Shown: piece by piece, positions 16,861-26,489 of the stretch
How positions within the stretch are numbered: the first letter of the stretch is position 1
How the letters are laid out: every line of letters begins with the position of its first letter
Assembly (NCBI GenBank): GCA_029257045.1
Contig: JARIDB010000004.1
Coordinates: 1-64,000 of the forward strand
Origin: Clostridium sp.
GTDB taxonomy: Bacteria; Bacillota; Clostridia; Clostridiales; Clostridiaceae
Direction of reading: 5' to 3'
DNA length: 64,000 nucleotides
The notes under the pieces: generated by a model
The model's database searches: none
Seen by the model: only the letters and a program-made list of their open reading frames with translations
Told to the model about the DNA's origin: nothing
Made by a program: the position numbers and the translations under genes

Positions 16861-18420
16861 CTATCCTAGGGTTATTTTTTGTATTTCTTCAATTAGTTTT
16901 GCTTTATTTTCTATAGCTACTAGTGCTACTATATAATCTCCTGTATTTAATTTAACCTTTCCTCTTGGAATTATTTCATCTTCTCCTCTTTTTACAGATA
17001 CAATAAGGAAGTCCTCTGGCCATTTTATATTATTTATATAATTTCCTTCTGCAAAGCTATCTATTTCTACTACAAATTCCATAAGGTTTTTTTCTTTTTT
17101 ATTATTTTTATAAACACCTTTTTTAATTAGAACCTTATCTAAAAGGGAATCATATATAGGTTCACATTTTAGTATATCCGAAGTTATATAAGAAATGAAA
17201 ACTACAACGCCTAATGATAATAGATGATTAAAAGAACCCGTCATTTCCATAATAAGAACTATTCCTGTTATAGGAGCTTTAACTACTGAAGCGAAATATC
17301 CTGCCATCCCTAAAGCTATAAAGTTAATTATTAAATCACCACTTATCCCCAAATAGCTATTTCCTATTACTCCAACTATATCTCCTAATATTGATCCAAG
17401 TAACAACAAAGGTAAAAATATTCCTCCAGGAGCACTTGATCCAAAGGCTACTAATAAAAGAGTGAATTTAAGTATGTAAGTAATTATCAGATAACTTATA
17501 CTATAATTATTATTAGAAATATCTAAAATAAGTTCGTGACCTCCCCCTAATAACTTAGGAATATATAAACCTATAATAGCTGTAATTACAAATGGTATTG
17601 CTATCTTATATTCTATCTTAAGTTTTTTAAATTTTCCATAAATATACTGTGAAAATAATATTCCCTTCGAAAATACCACTCCAAGGACCCCAGTAATAAT
17701 TCCTAAGATAATAAGAAGCCAATAATGTTTTAGTGGTATTTGATTTTTCAGTGCAAAATTTAATGATGGCTCCATTCCAAGAAAGTATTTTGAAACAAAA
17801 TCTGCTAAAATTGTTGCTATCATTACTGGTAATAATAAAATAGGTGAAAAACTTCTATGTAACTCTTCTAACGCAAAAATCATTCCTGCTAAAGGAGAAT
17901 TAAATGCTGCCGCTAAACCTGCTGAAGCTCCTGCTGTTATTAAGTATTCTTTTTGAGAAGAGCTTTTCTTTTTAGTTTTTTCATAAAGTCCCTCTCCAAT
18001 AGTACCACCTATTTGAACTGATGGCCCTTCCCTACCTAATGATAATCCTGCACCTAAGGCTATAACTCCACCTATAAACTTAAGTATCAACACTCTAAAC
18101 CAGTTTATACTAATTTTATTTATAAGTATTCCTTTTACCTGAGGTATTCCACTACCAGAAATCATCTCTTCCTTTTTAACCATTTTTCCAACTAATAATC
18201 CAATGAATATAGCTATTACAATTACTATAAAAGTTTCTAAAAGTCCTCTTCTTCCAAATTCATATAACTTGTTAAAAACTTTTGATAATATTATTATTCC
18301 TTTTCTATTTAACACAATAACTAACCCTGTTAATATACCAACTAAGGCTCCTTGAATTATTAATTTAGCTTTTAAATTTTTTCTGTTTATTATTAATTCT
18401 TTTATGCTGTTTTCTTGCAA
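16861..18420 (-). CDS. ClC-type chloride channel/antiporter with C-terminal TrkA-C domain
   Basis: 519 residues, TTG start behind AAGAAGGGAT. The membrane part (about 20-425) has the chloride-binding signatures GSGIPQVKGIL, GREGPSVQIGG (with the gating glutamate kept, as in Cl-/H+ antiporters) and the late SSAPGGIFLPLL and KAPITGIVLIMEMTGSF. The last 80 residues form an RCK-C/TrkA-C domain (RGKVKLNTGDYIVALVAI), which usually binds a small ligand and gates transport. Role is anion/proton exchange, perhaps in acid tolerance. Monocistronic, minus strand. Confidence 0.95.
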   Translation of the reverse strand: MQENSIKELIINRKNLKAKLIIQGALVGILTGLVIVLNRKGIIILSKVFNKLYEFGRRGLLETFIVIVIAIFIGLLVGKMVKKEEMISGSGIPQVKGILINKISINWFRVLILKFIGGVIALGAGLSLGREGPSVQIGGTIGEGLYEKTKKKSSSQKEYLITAGASAGLAAAFNSPLAGMIFALEELHRSFSPILLLPVMIATILADFVSKYFLGMEPSLNFALKNQIPLKHYWLLIILGIITGVLGVVFSKGILFSQYIYGKFKKLKIEYKIAIPFVITAIIGLYIPKLLGGGHELILDISNNNYSISYLIITYILKFTLLLVAFGSSAPGGIFLPLLLLGSILGDIVGVIGNSYLGISGDLIINFIALGMAGYFASVVKAPITGIVLIMEMTGSFNHLLSLGVVVFISYITSDILKCEPIYDSLLDKVLIKKGVYKNNKKEKNLMEFVVEIDSFAEGNYINNIKWPEDFLIVSVKRGEDEIIPRGKVKLNTGDYIVALVAIENKAKLIEEIQKITLG

Positions 18421-18497
18421 AAGTATCCCTTCTTATTCAAATATATTTTATCTTCCATATATCCTATTTTAGATTTATCCTTATTAGTATTTATTTT

Positions 18498-19250
18498 TTA
18501 TTCAAATATAGTCTTGATTTTTTCTATAGTATTAAAGTTTGTAAAGTCGTATTGTAGTGGTGTTAATGTTACATATCCTTCCTTAAGATAATAAGTATCT
18601 GTTTCACCTTTTTCAACTTCATTCATTATCCCCTTTATTTCATATACCTTGTCTTCATTATCCTCTATTAGTAAATATTCTGTTTTATATACTGCTTTAC
18701 CTAACTTACAAACCTTCAGACCTTTTATATCTTCTTCATTAACCTTTGGTATATTTACATTTAAAACTACATTCTTCCTTAAGTAATTATTTTCTGCCAT
18801 ATCAACTATCTTATTAGCCCATTTTGCAGCCTTTGTATAGTCTTCATCTTTCTTTGTCCACTCTACTTCCATAGAAAAAGCTATAGATGGATATCCACAA
18901 ATTGATCCTTCAATAGCCGCAGATACTGTTCCTGAATATAATACATCTGTTCCACAATTAAGACCTCTATTTATTCCTGATAAAACTAAATCTATATCTT
19001 TTCCTATTAATAATAAACCTGCTTGAGTGCAATCTGCTGGAGTTCCAACTAAGCTGTAAGCCTTAAATGAATCATCAAGATTCTCCTCTCTAATTCTTAT
19101 GGGATTATGAATTGAAATTGAATGACTTGAAGCGCTTTTTTCTTCCCTTGGCGCTACTACAACGACTTCATGTTTTTTTGCTATCTCCTTAGCTAAAGCT
19201 ATTATTCCTCTACCATTTATTCCATCATCATTAACGATTAGTATCTTCAT
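18498..19250 (-). CDS. surE: 5'/3'-nucleotidase SurE
   Basis: 250 residues, normal length. It dephosphorylates nucleoside monophosphates using a divalent metal. The metal-binding Asp8-Asp9 are in ILIVNDDGINGRG, a conserved Ser and Asn lie in the SASSHSIS and LSGINRGLNCG segments, and DVLYSGTVSAAIEG completes the signature. The start follows TAAGGAGAG. It stands alone on the minus strand between the transketolase operon terminator and the ClC gene. Confidence 0.97.
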   Translation of the reverse strand: MKILIVNDDGINGRGIIALAKEIAKKHEVVVVAPREEKSASSHSISIHNPIRIREENLDDSFKAYSLVGTPADCTQAGLLLIGKDIDLVLSGINRGLNCGTDVLYSGTVSAAIEGSICGYPSIAFSMEVEWTKKDEDYTKAAKWANKIVDMAENNYLRKNVVLNVNIPKVNEEDIKGLKVCKLGKAVYKTEYLLIEDNEDKVYEIKGIMNEVEKGETDTYYLKEGYVTLTPLQYDFTNFNTIEKIKTIFE

Positions 19251-19304
19251 TAAATTCTCTCCTTATAGTTTCTCCTATTATTAACTTTTGTTAATTTTAT
19301 AATA

Positions 19305-19345
19305 AAAATTAAAAGATAATGTAATACAAATCACATTATCTTTTT
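19305..19345 (-). terminator. Terminator of the transaldolase/transketolase operon
   Basis: 12-bp stem AAAAGATAATGT (19311-19322) with its complement at 19333-19344, then AATTTTTATT on the minus strand. Confidence 0.8.
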
Positions 19346-19452
19346 ATTATATATAAACATATTACTTTTGGCTAATATTTTTCTTAGTTCCAAATAATTA
19401 GATAGGAAATATACTCTGTGTATTAGATTAAATTAAATAATTTCTACATAAC

Positions 19453-20394
19453 TTATTTTACAAAAGCCTTAACTTTTTCATATATATTTTTTGAACATAA
19501 ACCGTATTTTTCAAGAAGTTTTACTGCAGGACCAGACTCTCCATATACATCTTCAACTCCAATTTTTAATACCTTTGTAGGCATATTGGTTGATAATGTA
19601 TCACATACTGCACTTCCTAAGCCACCGATTATTGAATGTTCTTCTACAGTTACTACCTTACCTGTTTCTTTTGCTGCTTCAATAATAAGTTTCTCATCTA
19701 AAGGCTTAATTGTATGTATATTAATTACTTTTGCACTTATTCCTTCTTTTTCTAAATCTTCTGCTGCTATTAATGCTTCGCTAACCATAAGGCCTGTTGC
19801 TACAATTGTAACGTCTTTTCCGTTCCTTAGTACATTTCCTTTTCCTAATTCAAATTTATATTCTGAATTATCATTAATAACTGGAGTCGCTAATCTTCCA
19901 AGACGTATATATACTGGCCCTTTATGAAGATAAGCAGTATTTATTGCAGCTTTTGCTTCTATATCATCAGCAGGATTTATTACTACCATTCCTGGAATTG
20001 TTCTCATTAATGCAATATCTTCATTACATTGATGACTTGCACCATCTTCTCCAACTGAAATTCCAGCATGAGTTGCTGCTATTTTAACATTTAAATGAGG
20101 ATATCCAATAGAATTACGTATTTGTTCAAAAGCTCTTCCTGCAGCAAACATTGCAAAAGAACTTACGAACGGCACTTTTCCTGTAGTTGCGATACCTGCT
20201 GCAATACCCATCATGTTACATTCTGCAATACCACAATTAATATGTCTTTTTGGAAAAACCTTTTTAAATATATCTGTTTTAGTAGCTGCGGATAAATCAG
20301 CATCTAGAACTACAAAATCATCATATTTTTTACCTAGCTCAACAAGTGCATTCCCATAACTTTCTCTTGTTGCTATTTTCTTTATTTCTGACAT
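19453..20394 (-). CDS. Transketolase, C-terminal subunit
   Basis: 313 residues, equal to the pyrimidine-binding and C-terminal domains of a full transketolase. The segment FVVLDADLSAATKTDIFKKV starts the fold; the catalytic Glu that activates thiamine diphosphate is in HINCGIAECNMMGIAAG. The later THAGISVGEDGASHQ and the C-terminal VTVEEHSIIGGLGSAV are typical. It works with the N-terminal subunit just upstream; the genes overlap by 13 bp, so translation is coupled. Together with the transaldolase it interconverts pentose- and hexose-phosphates without the oxidative branch. Confidence 0.95.
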   Translation of the reverse strand: MSEIKKIATRESYGNALVELGKKYDDFVVLDADLSAATKTDIFKKVFPKRHINCGIAECNMMGIAAGIATTGKVPFVSSFAMFAAGRAFEQIRNSIGYPHLNVKIAATHAGISVGEDGASHQCNEDIALMRTIPGMVVINPADDIEAKAAINTAYLHKGPVYIRLGRLATPVINDNSEYKFELGKGNVLRNGKDVTIVATGLMVSEALIAAEDLEKEGISAKVINIHTIKPLDEKLIIEAAKETGKVVTVEEHSIIGGLGSAVCDTLSTNMPTKVLKIGVEDVYGESGPAVKLLEKYGLCSKNIYEKVKAFVK

Positions 20395-21218
20395 AAATCT
20401 GCACCTGCCTTTTCTAATTCTTTCATTGCAACTTCATATTCTTCTTTGTTTGGAGCACTTCCATGCCATTTCACGTTATTTTCCATGAATGAAACTCCTT
20501 TTCCCTTAATACTTTTCGCTATAATTGCTGTAGGTTTACCTTTACATTCTTTAGCCTTATCAAATGCTTCTTTTAACTCATCAAAATTATGAGCATCTAC
20601 ATTTATAACATTAAAATTAAAGCTTTTAAACTTTTCATCAATTGGATATGGAGAACAAATTTCATCTATTACACCATCAATTTGAAGACCATTATTATCA
20701 ATAATTACAACTAAATTATCTAATTTTTTAAATCCTGCAAACATTGCAGCTTCCCATACTTGACCTTCTTGAATTTCTCCATCTCCAAGTAAAGTATAAA
20801 CTCTATAATCTTCATTTGTTAACTTAGCTGAAAGTGCCATTCCAACCGCTGCTGAAACACCTTGCCCTAAAGAACCGCTAGACATATCAACACCAGGAAT
20901 ATGTTTCATATCTGGATGTCCTTGGAGATATGATCCTATTTTACGTAGAGTTAATAGATCTTCTACTGGAAAATAACCTCTATTAGCTAAAGTTGAATAA
21001 TAGGCTGGAGATACATGTCCTTTAGATAATACAAACCTATCCCTGTCAGCTTTATCAGGATTTTTATGATCAATATTCATTTCTTCAAAATAAAGATATG
21101 TAAAAATATCTGTTGAAGATAACGATCCCCCCGGATGACCTGAGTTTGCAGAATAAACAGCCCTCACAATCCCTTTACGTATTTCATTAGCTGTTTTTTC
21201 AAGCTGCAATTTATTCAT
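20382..21218 (-). CDS. Transketolase, N-terminal subunit
   Basis: 278 residues. ATG 21218 is chosen because AAAGGTGG lies 9 bases upstream and overlaps an in-frame GTG at 21230. It contains the thiamine-diphosphate pyrophosphate-binding motif, GDGEIQEGQVWEAAMFAG then DNNGLQIDG, and the substrate-phosphate-region SANSGHPGGSLSSTDIF with its conserved His. RFVLSKGHVSPAYYSTL supplies another conserved His. It forms the complete enzyme with the following gene. Confidence 0.95.
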   Translation of the reverse strand: MNKLQLEKTANEIRKGIVRAVYSANSGHPGGSLSSTDIFTYLYFEEMNIDHKNPDKADRDRFVLSKGHVSPAYYSTLANRGYFPVEDLLTLRKIGSYLQGHPDMKHIPGVDMSSGSLGQGVSAAVGMALSAKLTNEDYRVYTLLGDGEIQEGQVWEAAMFAGFKKLDNLVVIIDNNGLQIDGVIDEICSPYPIDEKFKSFNFNVINVDAHNFDELKEAFDKAKECKGKPTAIIAKSIKGKGVSFMENNVKWHGSAPNKEEYEVAMKELEKAGADLCQK

Positions 21219-21259
21219 TATATATTCCACCTTTACTTTTTAATAATTTTATTTAAAAA

Positions 21260-21916
21260 TTATTTGTCACCAAATACTTTTGTATAATCTTGTTTAAACT
21301 TTTCAATTCCTTGATCTGTTAATGGATGTTTTGTCATTTGTTCTATAACGTTATATGGTACTGTTGCTATATCTGCTCCTGCTAGGGCACAATCTATAAC
21401 ATGAATAGGATTTCTTACACTAGCACAAATGATTTCTGTTTTTAAATTATGTGTCTTAAAAATTTGTGTTATTGTATTTATTAAATCTATTCCTGGAGTT
21501 GAAATATCATCTAAACGTCCAAGGAATGGTGATACATATGTTGCTCCTGCTCTAGCTGCTAATAAGGCTTGAGGTGCTGAAAAAACTAATGTTAAATTTG
21601 TTTTAATTCCTTTTTCTGATAAAACCTTACAAGCTTTTAACCCTTCAGTTGTCATAGGAATTTTTACTATCATATTTGGGTGAATTGCAGCTATCTCTAT
21701 TCCTTCTTCGATCATTCCTTTTGCGTCAGTAGTTGTAGCTTTTACTTCCCCACTAATAGGTCCATCTACAATTGAAGCAATTTCAGAAATAACTTGTTTA
21801 AAATCACGACCTTCTTTAGCTATTAACGATGGATTTGTTGTGACTCCACAAATAACTCCCATATCGTTTGCTTTTTTTATTTCTTCAATGTTTGCAGTAT
21901 CAATAAAAAATTTCAT
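21260..21916 (-). CDS. Transaldolase, small (fructose-6-phosphate aldolase-like) type
   Basis: 218 residues, the short MipB/TalC type. The ATG at 21916 is preferred because the GAAGGAGAG site lies within the longer open frame and just before it. Key elements are [27 protein letters not shown], the Schiff-base lysine in [13 protein letters not shown], and [16 protein letters not shown] [15 protein letters not shown]. It transfers dihydroxyacetone units in the non-oxidative pentose phosphate pathway. First gene of the tal-tktN-tktC operon, divergent from the DeoR regulator. Confidence 0.93.
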   Translation of the reverse strand: MKFFIDTANIEEIKKANDMGVICGVTTNPSLIAKEGRDFKQVISEIASIVDGPISGEVKATTTDAKGMIEEGIEIAAIHPNMIVKIPMTTEGLKACKVLSEKGIKTNLTLVFSAPQALLAARAGATYVSPFLGRLDDISTPGIDLINTITQIFKTHNLKTEIICASVRNPIHVIDCALAGADIATVPYNVIEQMTKHPLTDQGIEKFKQDYTKVFGDK

Positions 21917-22020
21917 ATTTATTCTCTCCTTCATTAATTTATTTATTAAGAATTTTCTAACAAAATTTTATGTTTTTTATTTTTAATATTAGACTTTATT
22001 ACTATTTGTCTTTCATGGTA

Positions 22021-22049
22021 ATAATATCACCATATTTTATCGAAGTCAA
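22021..22049 (-). promoter_or_regulatory. Promoter of the tal-tkt operon
   Basis: Minus strand -35 TTGACT (22044-22049), 17-bp spacer, -10 TATTAT (22021-22026). The -35 coincides with the first of three TGTCAA-like repeats. Confidence 0.7.
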
Positions 22050-22117
22050 TAATTTATCGACGTATTTTTATATATGTCAACACAAATTTAATTTCTTTAT
22101 TGTTGTCAATAAATTTA
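22044..22117. promoter_or_regulatory. Three direct operator-like repeats in the tal/deoR divergent region
   Basis: AGTCAATAATTTA (22044), TGTCAACACAAATTTA (22075) and TGTCAATAAATTTA (22104) lie 31 and 29 bp apart, about three helical turns. The outer two overlap the -35 boxes of the two divergent promoters. DeoR-family regulators commonly bind spaced direct repeats. Confidence 0.6.
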
Positions 22118-22131
22118 CTTTTAAGTATAAT
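22103..22131 (+). promoter_or_regulatory. Promoter of the DeoR regulator gene
   Basis: -35 TTGTCA (22103-22108), 17-bp spacer, -10 TATAAT (22126-22131). Confidence 0.7.
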
Positions 22132-22173
22132 GTTAATAGTTATGATAATATTAATACTAAGAGGTGCGTAATT

Positions 22174-22956
22174 ATGGAAAAAAAGACTAAGGCAGAAATA
22201 AGACATGACAAAATTCGCAGCATGCTTATTGCAAAAAACTTTATACCCTTAAGTGAATTCTGCGATATTTTAAATTCAAGTGAAGCAACAATAAGAAATG
22301 ATTTACGCTACTTAGAAGAAAAGGGACTAATACAAAGAACCTATGGCGGGGCCCTTGCTACTGGAAATACAGCTTTTAATTCAAATATGAGTATGAGATC
22401 TGCTGCTTTTAAGGCTGAAAAAGAATCTATTGCAAATTATGTAGTTAACAACATTCTATACTCTGGGCAAACAATAGTATTAGATGCAGGAACTACAAAT
22501 GTGGAAATTGCAAAAAAGATTGTCGAATCTTCTTTAAAATTGACTGTGCTTACAAATTCCTTTGCTACAGCTTCAATTCTTTCAGACTCAGAAAATATCA
22601 ACCTCTATGTGGCAGGAGGATATTATGATAATCTAAACTCTTCCTTTTGTGATGAGCAAGCACAAAAATTTTTCAGTACCATGTATGCTGATATTTTTTT
22701 TCTTTCAGTGAATGGTATATCAACGGAAGTTGGCTTTACAATTTCCGGAAATCAGAATGTTTCTATAAAACATGCAATGCTAAAATCTTCAAAGAAATGT
22801 ATAGTTGTTGCAGATCATTCAAAATTTGATAAAATAGGCCTTAAGGTAGTCTGTGGATTTAATGATGTAGATACTCTATTGACTGACAATAAGGCTGATT
22901 GTGAATATATAGATCAATTAATTAACGAAGGTTTAGATATTATTTTAGCTACATAA
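22174..22956 (+). CDS. DeoR/GlpR family transcriptional regulator
   Basis: 260 residues from ATG 22174, which follows GAGGTG and the promoter. The frame is open further upstream to 21970 but that stretch contains the promoter and is not coding. The N-terminal winged helix, FIPLSEFCDILNSSEATI then LEEKGLIQRTYGGAL, is followed by a sugar-phosphate isomerase-like domain with IVLDAGTTNVEIAK and KCIVVADHSKFDKIG. Such repressors respond to sugar phosphates. The divergent transaldolase/transketolase operon is the likely target, along with its own gene. Confidence 0.93.
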   Translation: MEKKTKAEIRHDKIRSMLIAKNFIPLSEFCDILNSSEATIRNDLRYLEEKGLIQRTYGGALATGNTAFNSNMSMRSAAFKAEKESIANYVVNNILYSGQTIVLDAGTTNVEIAKKIVESSLKLTVLTNSFATASILSDSENINLYVAGGYYDNLNSSFCDEQAQKFFSTMYADIFFLSVNGISTEVGFTISGNQNVSIKHAMLKSSKKCIVVADHSKFDKIGLKVVCGFNDVDTLLTDNKADCEYIDQLINEGLDIILAT

Positions 22957-22967
22957 TTCTTTTATTA

Positions 22968-23010
22968 ATTTTAAGAATGTTGAATAACTATTCTTCAACA
23001 TTCTTAAAAT
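22968..23010 (+). terminator. Hairpin after the DeoR regulator gene
   Basis: Perfect 17-bp stem (22968-22984 with 22994-23010). The following T-tract is weak, so termination efficiency is uncertain. Confidence 0.55.
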
Positions 23011-23012
23011 CA

Positions 23013-23047
23013 AATTTATAATCTAGGTATAACCTAGGTTATAAATT
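23013..23047 (-). terminator. Terminator of the 23053-23373 gene
   Basis: A near-perfect palindrome AATTTATAA...CTAGGT/ACCTAG...TTATAAATT is followed on the minus strand by TTTGATTTT. Confidence 0.6.
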
Positions 23048-23052
23048 CCACA

Positions 23053-23373
23053 TCATCTTACATCATAATAACTTTCTATTACTTCTTTTATTAAATCTTT
23101 TATTTCCCTTTTATCTAATGCTAAATTTTCTATTCCACCTACTTCACAGTGACATATGCTCTCTACACTATTATATATTCTTGCATAAAGTTGTTTTTTG
23201 TTATCAAAGGTTACCTTATCTTCTAATATGTATTTATATTGAGTTCTTATTTCATTTTCTAAATATTCTCTATCATTCATTTTTAAAACCTCTTCTTTTA
23301 TCTTTTTCAGGATATCTAAACCATTTAATTCTTCTGATAATTGTACTTTATCTTCAACTAAAAGCAACCTCAT
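23053..23373 (-). CDS. Small charged helical protein of unknown function
   Basis: 106 residues from ATG 23373, which follows AAGGAAAG. A second possible start at Met32 has its own GAAGAGG site, giving about 75 residues. The sequence is helical and charged, with QLYARIYNSVESICHCEVGG in the middle holding two cysteines as CHC. There is no signal peptide or membrane helix. No family recognised. It has a likely terminator and no obvious partner. Confidence 0.55.
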   Translation of the reverse strand: MRLLLVEDKVQLSEELNGLDILKKIKEEVLKMNDREYLENEIRTQYKYILEDKVTFDNKKQLYARIYNSVESICHCEVGGIENLALDKREIKDLIKEVIESYYDVR

Positions 23374-23584
23374 CTTTATCTTTCCTTAAAAGTCAATTTC
23401 TAAACTTATTTTATCATAGAAATATTAAAATAAGTTTAAAATTAAGACTATCTTAATCTCACTATTTTTTATAACTTGCTCCCTTATAATATTATATGAA
23501 TAAAAGAAATTCTTTTAATAATAATTTATATTATTAATCAAATTTGGAAACATTAATAGTAATTATTAAATTTGGAGGATTCAT

Positions 23585-24616
23585 ATGAAAAGATTAATAT
23601 TAATAAGTTTTTACATAATCATGACATTGTTTACTATTAAACCAATTAATTCTTACTCTCTAGAAACTAATAAAATAATAAAATTTGCTGTTCTTTTTTA
23701 TCAGCAAGATAATGCTTATAATAACGCCTTAAAAAGTGAATTAATGAAAATTCAAGAAAATAATAAAGATAAGGTAGAATTCACCTTTTATGATGGAATC
23801 CTTAATCAAGAAATTCAAAATAAACAATTAGAAGATGTTCTTAAAAATAAAACAGATATAGTTTTAGTAAATATTGTTGATATAAATACATCTTCATATA
23901 TAGTTAATAAAGTTAAAGAAAGTAATATACCAATTATCTTCTTTAACAGGGAACTAACTTCTTTTGATGCAATTAAATCCTATGGAAAATCTCTTTATAT
24001 TGGTACAGATAATTGTAACTTAGGCATTTCTCAAGGGAAAATGATAGTGAATCAATATAAAAACAAATCTATTATAGAAAATAATAATAATAATTCATTA
24101 GATTATATATTACTTAATGGAAATAAGAATAGTATTGAATCTATTGATAGAAGTTTGTGTGTAATAGAAGAAATTAATAACAATGGAATAAAAACTAATA
24201 ACCTCTATTCAGGGTATTTTAACTGGGATAAGGAAACTACAAAAGAACTTATTAGCCCCTTATTATTACAATTTGGGAATGATCTAGATATTATCATATC
24301 AAATAATGATGACATGGCAATTGGTGCAATAGAGGCACTACAAAAATATGGTTATAATTTAGGGCATAGTGGGATGTATATACCTGTCTTTGGAATAGAT
24401 GCTTTAAATGAAGCTAAAGATTTAATAGCTAAAGGCTTTATGGAAGGAACAATAGAACAATCTCCCAAAACCATGGCAGAAGCTCTTTATTTAGTAGGAC
24501 TTAATTTAGTAGAGAAAAAAAATCCCCTTCAAGGTACTAATTATACTTTTGATAGTACTGGAGTTGCAATAAGAATACCTTATGGTGAAGCTATTATAAA
24601 AAAATTAAAACCATAA
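23585..24616 (+). CDS. Galactose/glucose-type periplasmic-binding protein (MglB-like), orphan
   Basis: 343 residues. The first 26 residues form a secretion signal without a lipobox cysteine, unusual for a Gram-positive binding protein. The mature part is a type I periplasmic-binding fold: FAVLFYQQDNAYNNALKSEL, KTDIVLVNIVDINTSSYIV, IPIIFFNRELTSFDAI, YIGTDNCNLGISQGKMI, IIISNNDDMAIGAIEALQKYG, VPVFGIDALNEAKDLIAKG. These match galactose-binding MglB in order. No mgl ATPase or permease is adjacent. It may serve a sensor or chemoreceptor, or a distant transporter. Start follows TTGGAGGA. Confidence 0.88.
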   Translation: MKRLILISFYIIMTLFTIKPINSYSLETNKIIKFAVLFYQQDNAYNNALKSELMKIQENNKDKVEFTFYDGILNQEIQNKQLEDVLKNKTDIVLVNIVDINTSSYIVNKVKESNIPIIFFNRELTSFDAIKSYGKSLYIGTDNCNLGISQGKMIVNQYKNKSIIENNNNNSLDYILLNGNKNSIESIDRSLCVIEEINNNGIKTNNLYSGYFNWDKETTKELISPLLLQFGNDLDIIISNNDDMAIGAIEALQKYGYNLGHSGMYIPVFGIDALNEAKDLIAKGFMEGTIEQSPKTMAEALYLVGLNLVEKKNPLQGTNYTFDSTGVAIRIPYGEAIIKKLKP

Positions 24617-24635
24617 TCTGTTATTACTAAAAAAT

Positions 24636-24678
24636 AAATAGATAAAGCAACATTTTTAAGTTACTTTATCTATTTTTT
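24636..24678. terminator. Bidirectional terminator
   Basis: 12-bp stem AAATAGATAAAG (24636-24647) with its complement at 24664-24675, T-run on both strands. It separates the binding protein gene from the convergent glycosidase gene. Confidence 0.8.
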
Positions 24679-26474
24679 TATTTGTTTACCATATAAATTC
24701 TATATCCATATGCTGAAAGTTCAATTTCCTTGTTTAAAACAATGTTTTTTTCTTCAATACACTCTTCACATTTTATTCCTACTAGTTCTTTAGGAAGTGA
24801 TATTTTAGCACTGTTATTATCATTGTTTAAAATAACATATAAAGTTTCAATTTCACATTCTTTTTTATACATTATTATATTAGATTTTGTTTCAAGATCA
24901 ATCCACTCTAAACTTTCTGTTTTAAAGCTTTCATGAATTTTACGTAAACTTATTAATTTTTTTATAAATAAACTTAAATTCTTATTTTGATTTTCTTTTT
25001 TCCATATCATAGGTTCTCTATTATCATTGTTACCACCTATCATTCCAATTTCACTACCATAATAAACACATGGAGTCCCTGGGAATGTAAGCAATAATAA
25101 ATATGCAAGTTTAGCAATATCTACTTTTCCATCTACTAAGCTTAAAAGACGTTCTGTATCATGACTATCTAAAAGATTAAATAAATTTCTAGTTAAATGC
25201 TTAGGATAATCTACTAGTAATTTACTTATTTCAAATTTAAAGTCCTCTGAATTATATTTAATTCTAGAATCATTATTCAAACGGAAGAAAGACCAAACAG
25301 GTATTGAGAATTCATAATTCATAACTGCATCAAATTGATCTCCCTTTAGCCATGGATAAGAATTATCCCAGTTTTCACCTAATATATATACATCTGGATT
25401 TATTGATTTTACTCTCTTTCTAAGCTCTCTCCAAAAATCATGAGATACCTCATTAGAAACATCTAATCTCCAACCATCTATATCATATTTTTCAATCCAA
25501 TAACATGCAACATCTAAAAGATATTCCCTTGCAATAGGATTATTTGTGTTCCATTTAGGCATAGATTGTGTATATGCAAAAGTATAATAGTTTAAATCTT
25601 CCCTTGGAGCTTCTTCTGGAACTCCATCCTTTACTTCTCCATATACTATTGGCTTATTTGAATCTAATACATAAAAACAATCATAGTATTTAGACTCAAC
25701 TCCATTTTTCACTACATCTTGCCAATAAGGATGATTAAAACCACAATGATTAAATACTGCATCTAGCATAACTTTAATTCCACGTTTATGCGCTTCTTTA
25801 ATTAATCTACCAAAGGTATCATTATCTCCTAATTCTTTATCAACTTTTAAATAATCAGTAGTATCATATTTATGTTGACTTGGAGATTCAAATATAGGGT
25901 TTAAATAAATTCCATTAAATCCATTCTCTTCTATATAATCTAGTTTTTCTATTATTCCTAATAAATTACCTTCTAGGCTACCCTCTGAATTTGAGAAACT
26001 CTTAGGAAATATTTGATACCAAACAGTATCTGATACCCATTTTGGAGCTACATAAAGATCTTCTTCATTTATATAAGGATAGTTAAAATAATTAAATAAG
26101 TCATATAATTTACTTTCATCTTCTGTATAAGGAAGTCTATAATGACTTCCTAATATATATTTTTCACTCTCATTTTCAAGAACAAAACAATATTTAATCC
26201 TTTTCCAATCAATATTGCTAATTTCTACAAACCAACAATCATAATCTTTTGTAACTTGTTCTTTTACCATTTTAATTCTATACATTGAATCTATCTCAAA
26301 ATCATATATTAAAGTTCCATCATTTCTAGGTATCCAATTAAATGGATCTACTGCTAAAATTTCAATAGAATCAACATCATCCTTAGCTGTTCTAATCCTT
26401 ATATGCAGCTTATCTTTACTGTATGCATATGAAAAAGAACTTTTTGGTTCATGTTTAACAGCTGCAAAATTCAT
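24678..26474 (-). CDS. GH13 alpha-glycosidase, neopullulanase/cyclomaltodextrinase type
   Basis: 598 residues with an N-terminal CBM34-like beta domain (about 1-125), the GH13 barrel, and a C-terminal beta domain. The four catalytic regions are seen: DAVFNHCGF (near 240), GWRLDVSNE with the nucleophile Asp (near 337), ILGENWD with the acid/base Glu (near 366), and LLDSHDTER (near 437). There is no signal peptide, so it works in the cytoplasm on imported maltodextrins or cyclodextrins. It is the last gene of the maltodextrin operon, 15 bp after the binding-protein gene. Confidence 0.94.
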   Translation of the reverse strand: MNFAAVKHEPKSSFSYAYSKDKLHIRIRTAKDDVDSIEILAVDPFNWIPRNDGTLIYDFEIDSMYRIKMVKEQVTKDYDCWFVEISNIDWKRIKYCFVLENESEKYILGSHYRLPYTEDESKLYDLFNYFNYPYINEEDLYVAPKWVSDTVWYQIFPKSFSNSEGSLEGNLLGIIEKLDYIEENGFNGIYLNPIFESPSQHKYDTTDYLKVDKELGDNDTFGRLIKEAHKRGIKVMLDAVFNHCGFNHPYWQDVVKNGVESKYYDCFYVLDSNKPIVYGEVKDGVPEEAPREDLNYYTFAYTQSMPKWNTNNPIAREYLLDVACYWIEKYDIDGWRLDVSNEVSHDFWRELRKRVKSINPDVYILGENWDNSYPWLKGDQFDAVMNYEFSIPVWSFFRLNNDSRIKYNSEDFKFEISKLLVDYPKHLTRNLFNLLDSHDTERLLSLVDGKVDIAKLAYLLLLTFPGTPCVYYGSEIGMIGGNNDNREPMIWKKENQNKNLSLFIKKLISLRKIHESFKTESLEWIDLETKSNIIMYKKECEIETLYVILNNDNNSAKISLPKELVGIKCEECIEEKNIVLNKEIELSAYGYRIYMVNK

Positions 26475-26489
26475 AGTAATCCTCCTTCT

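Noticed and set aside
21970..22173. 68-codon N-terminal extension of the DeoR regulator frame
   Set aside because: It contains the -35/-10 promoter of the gene, and the ATG at 22174 has a proper ribosome site and the standard DeoR N-terminus.
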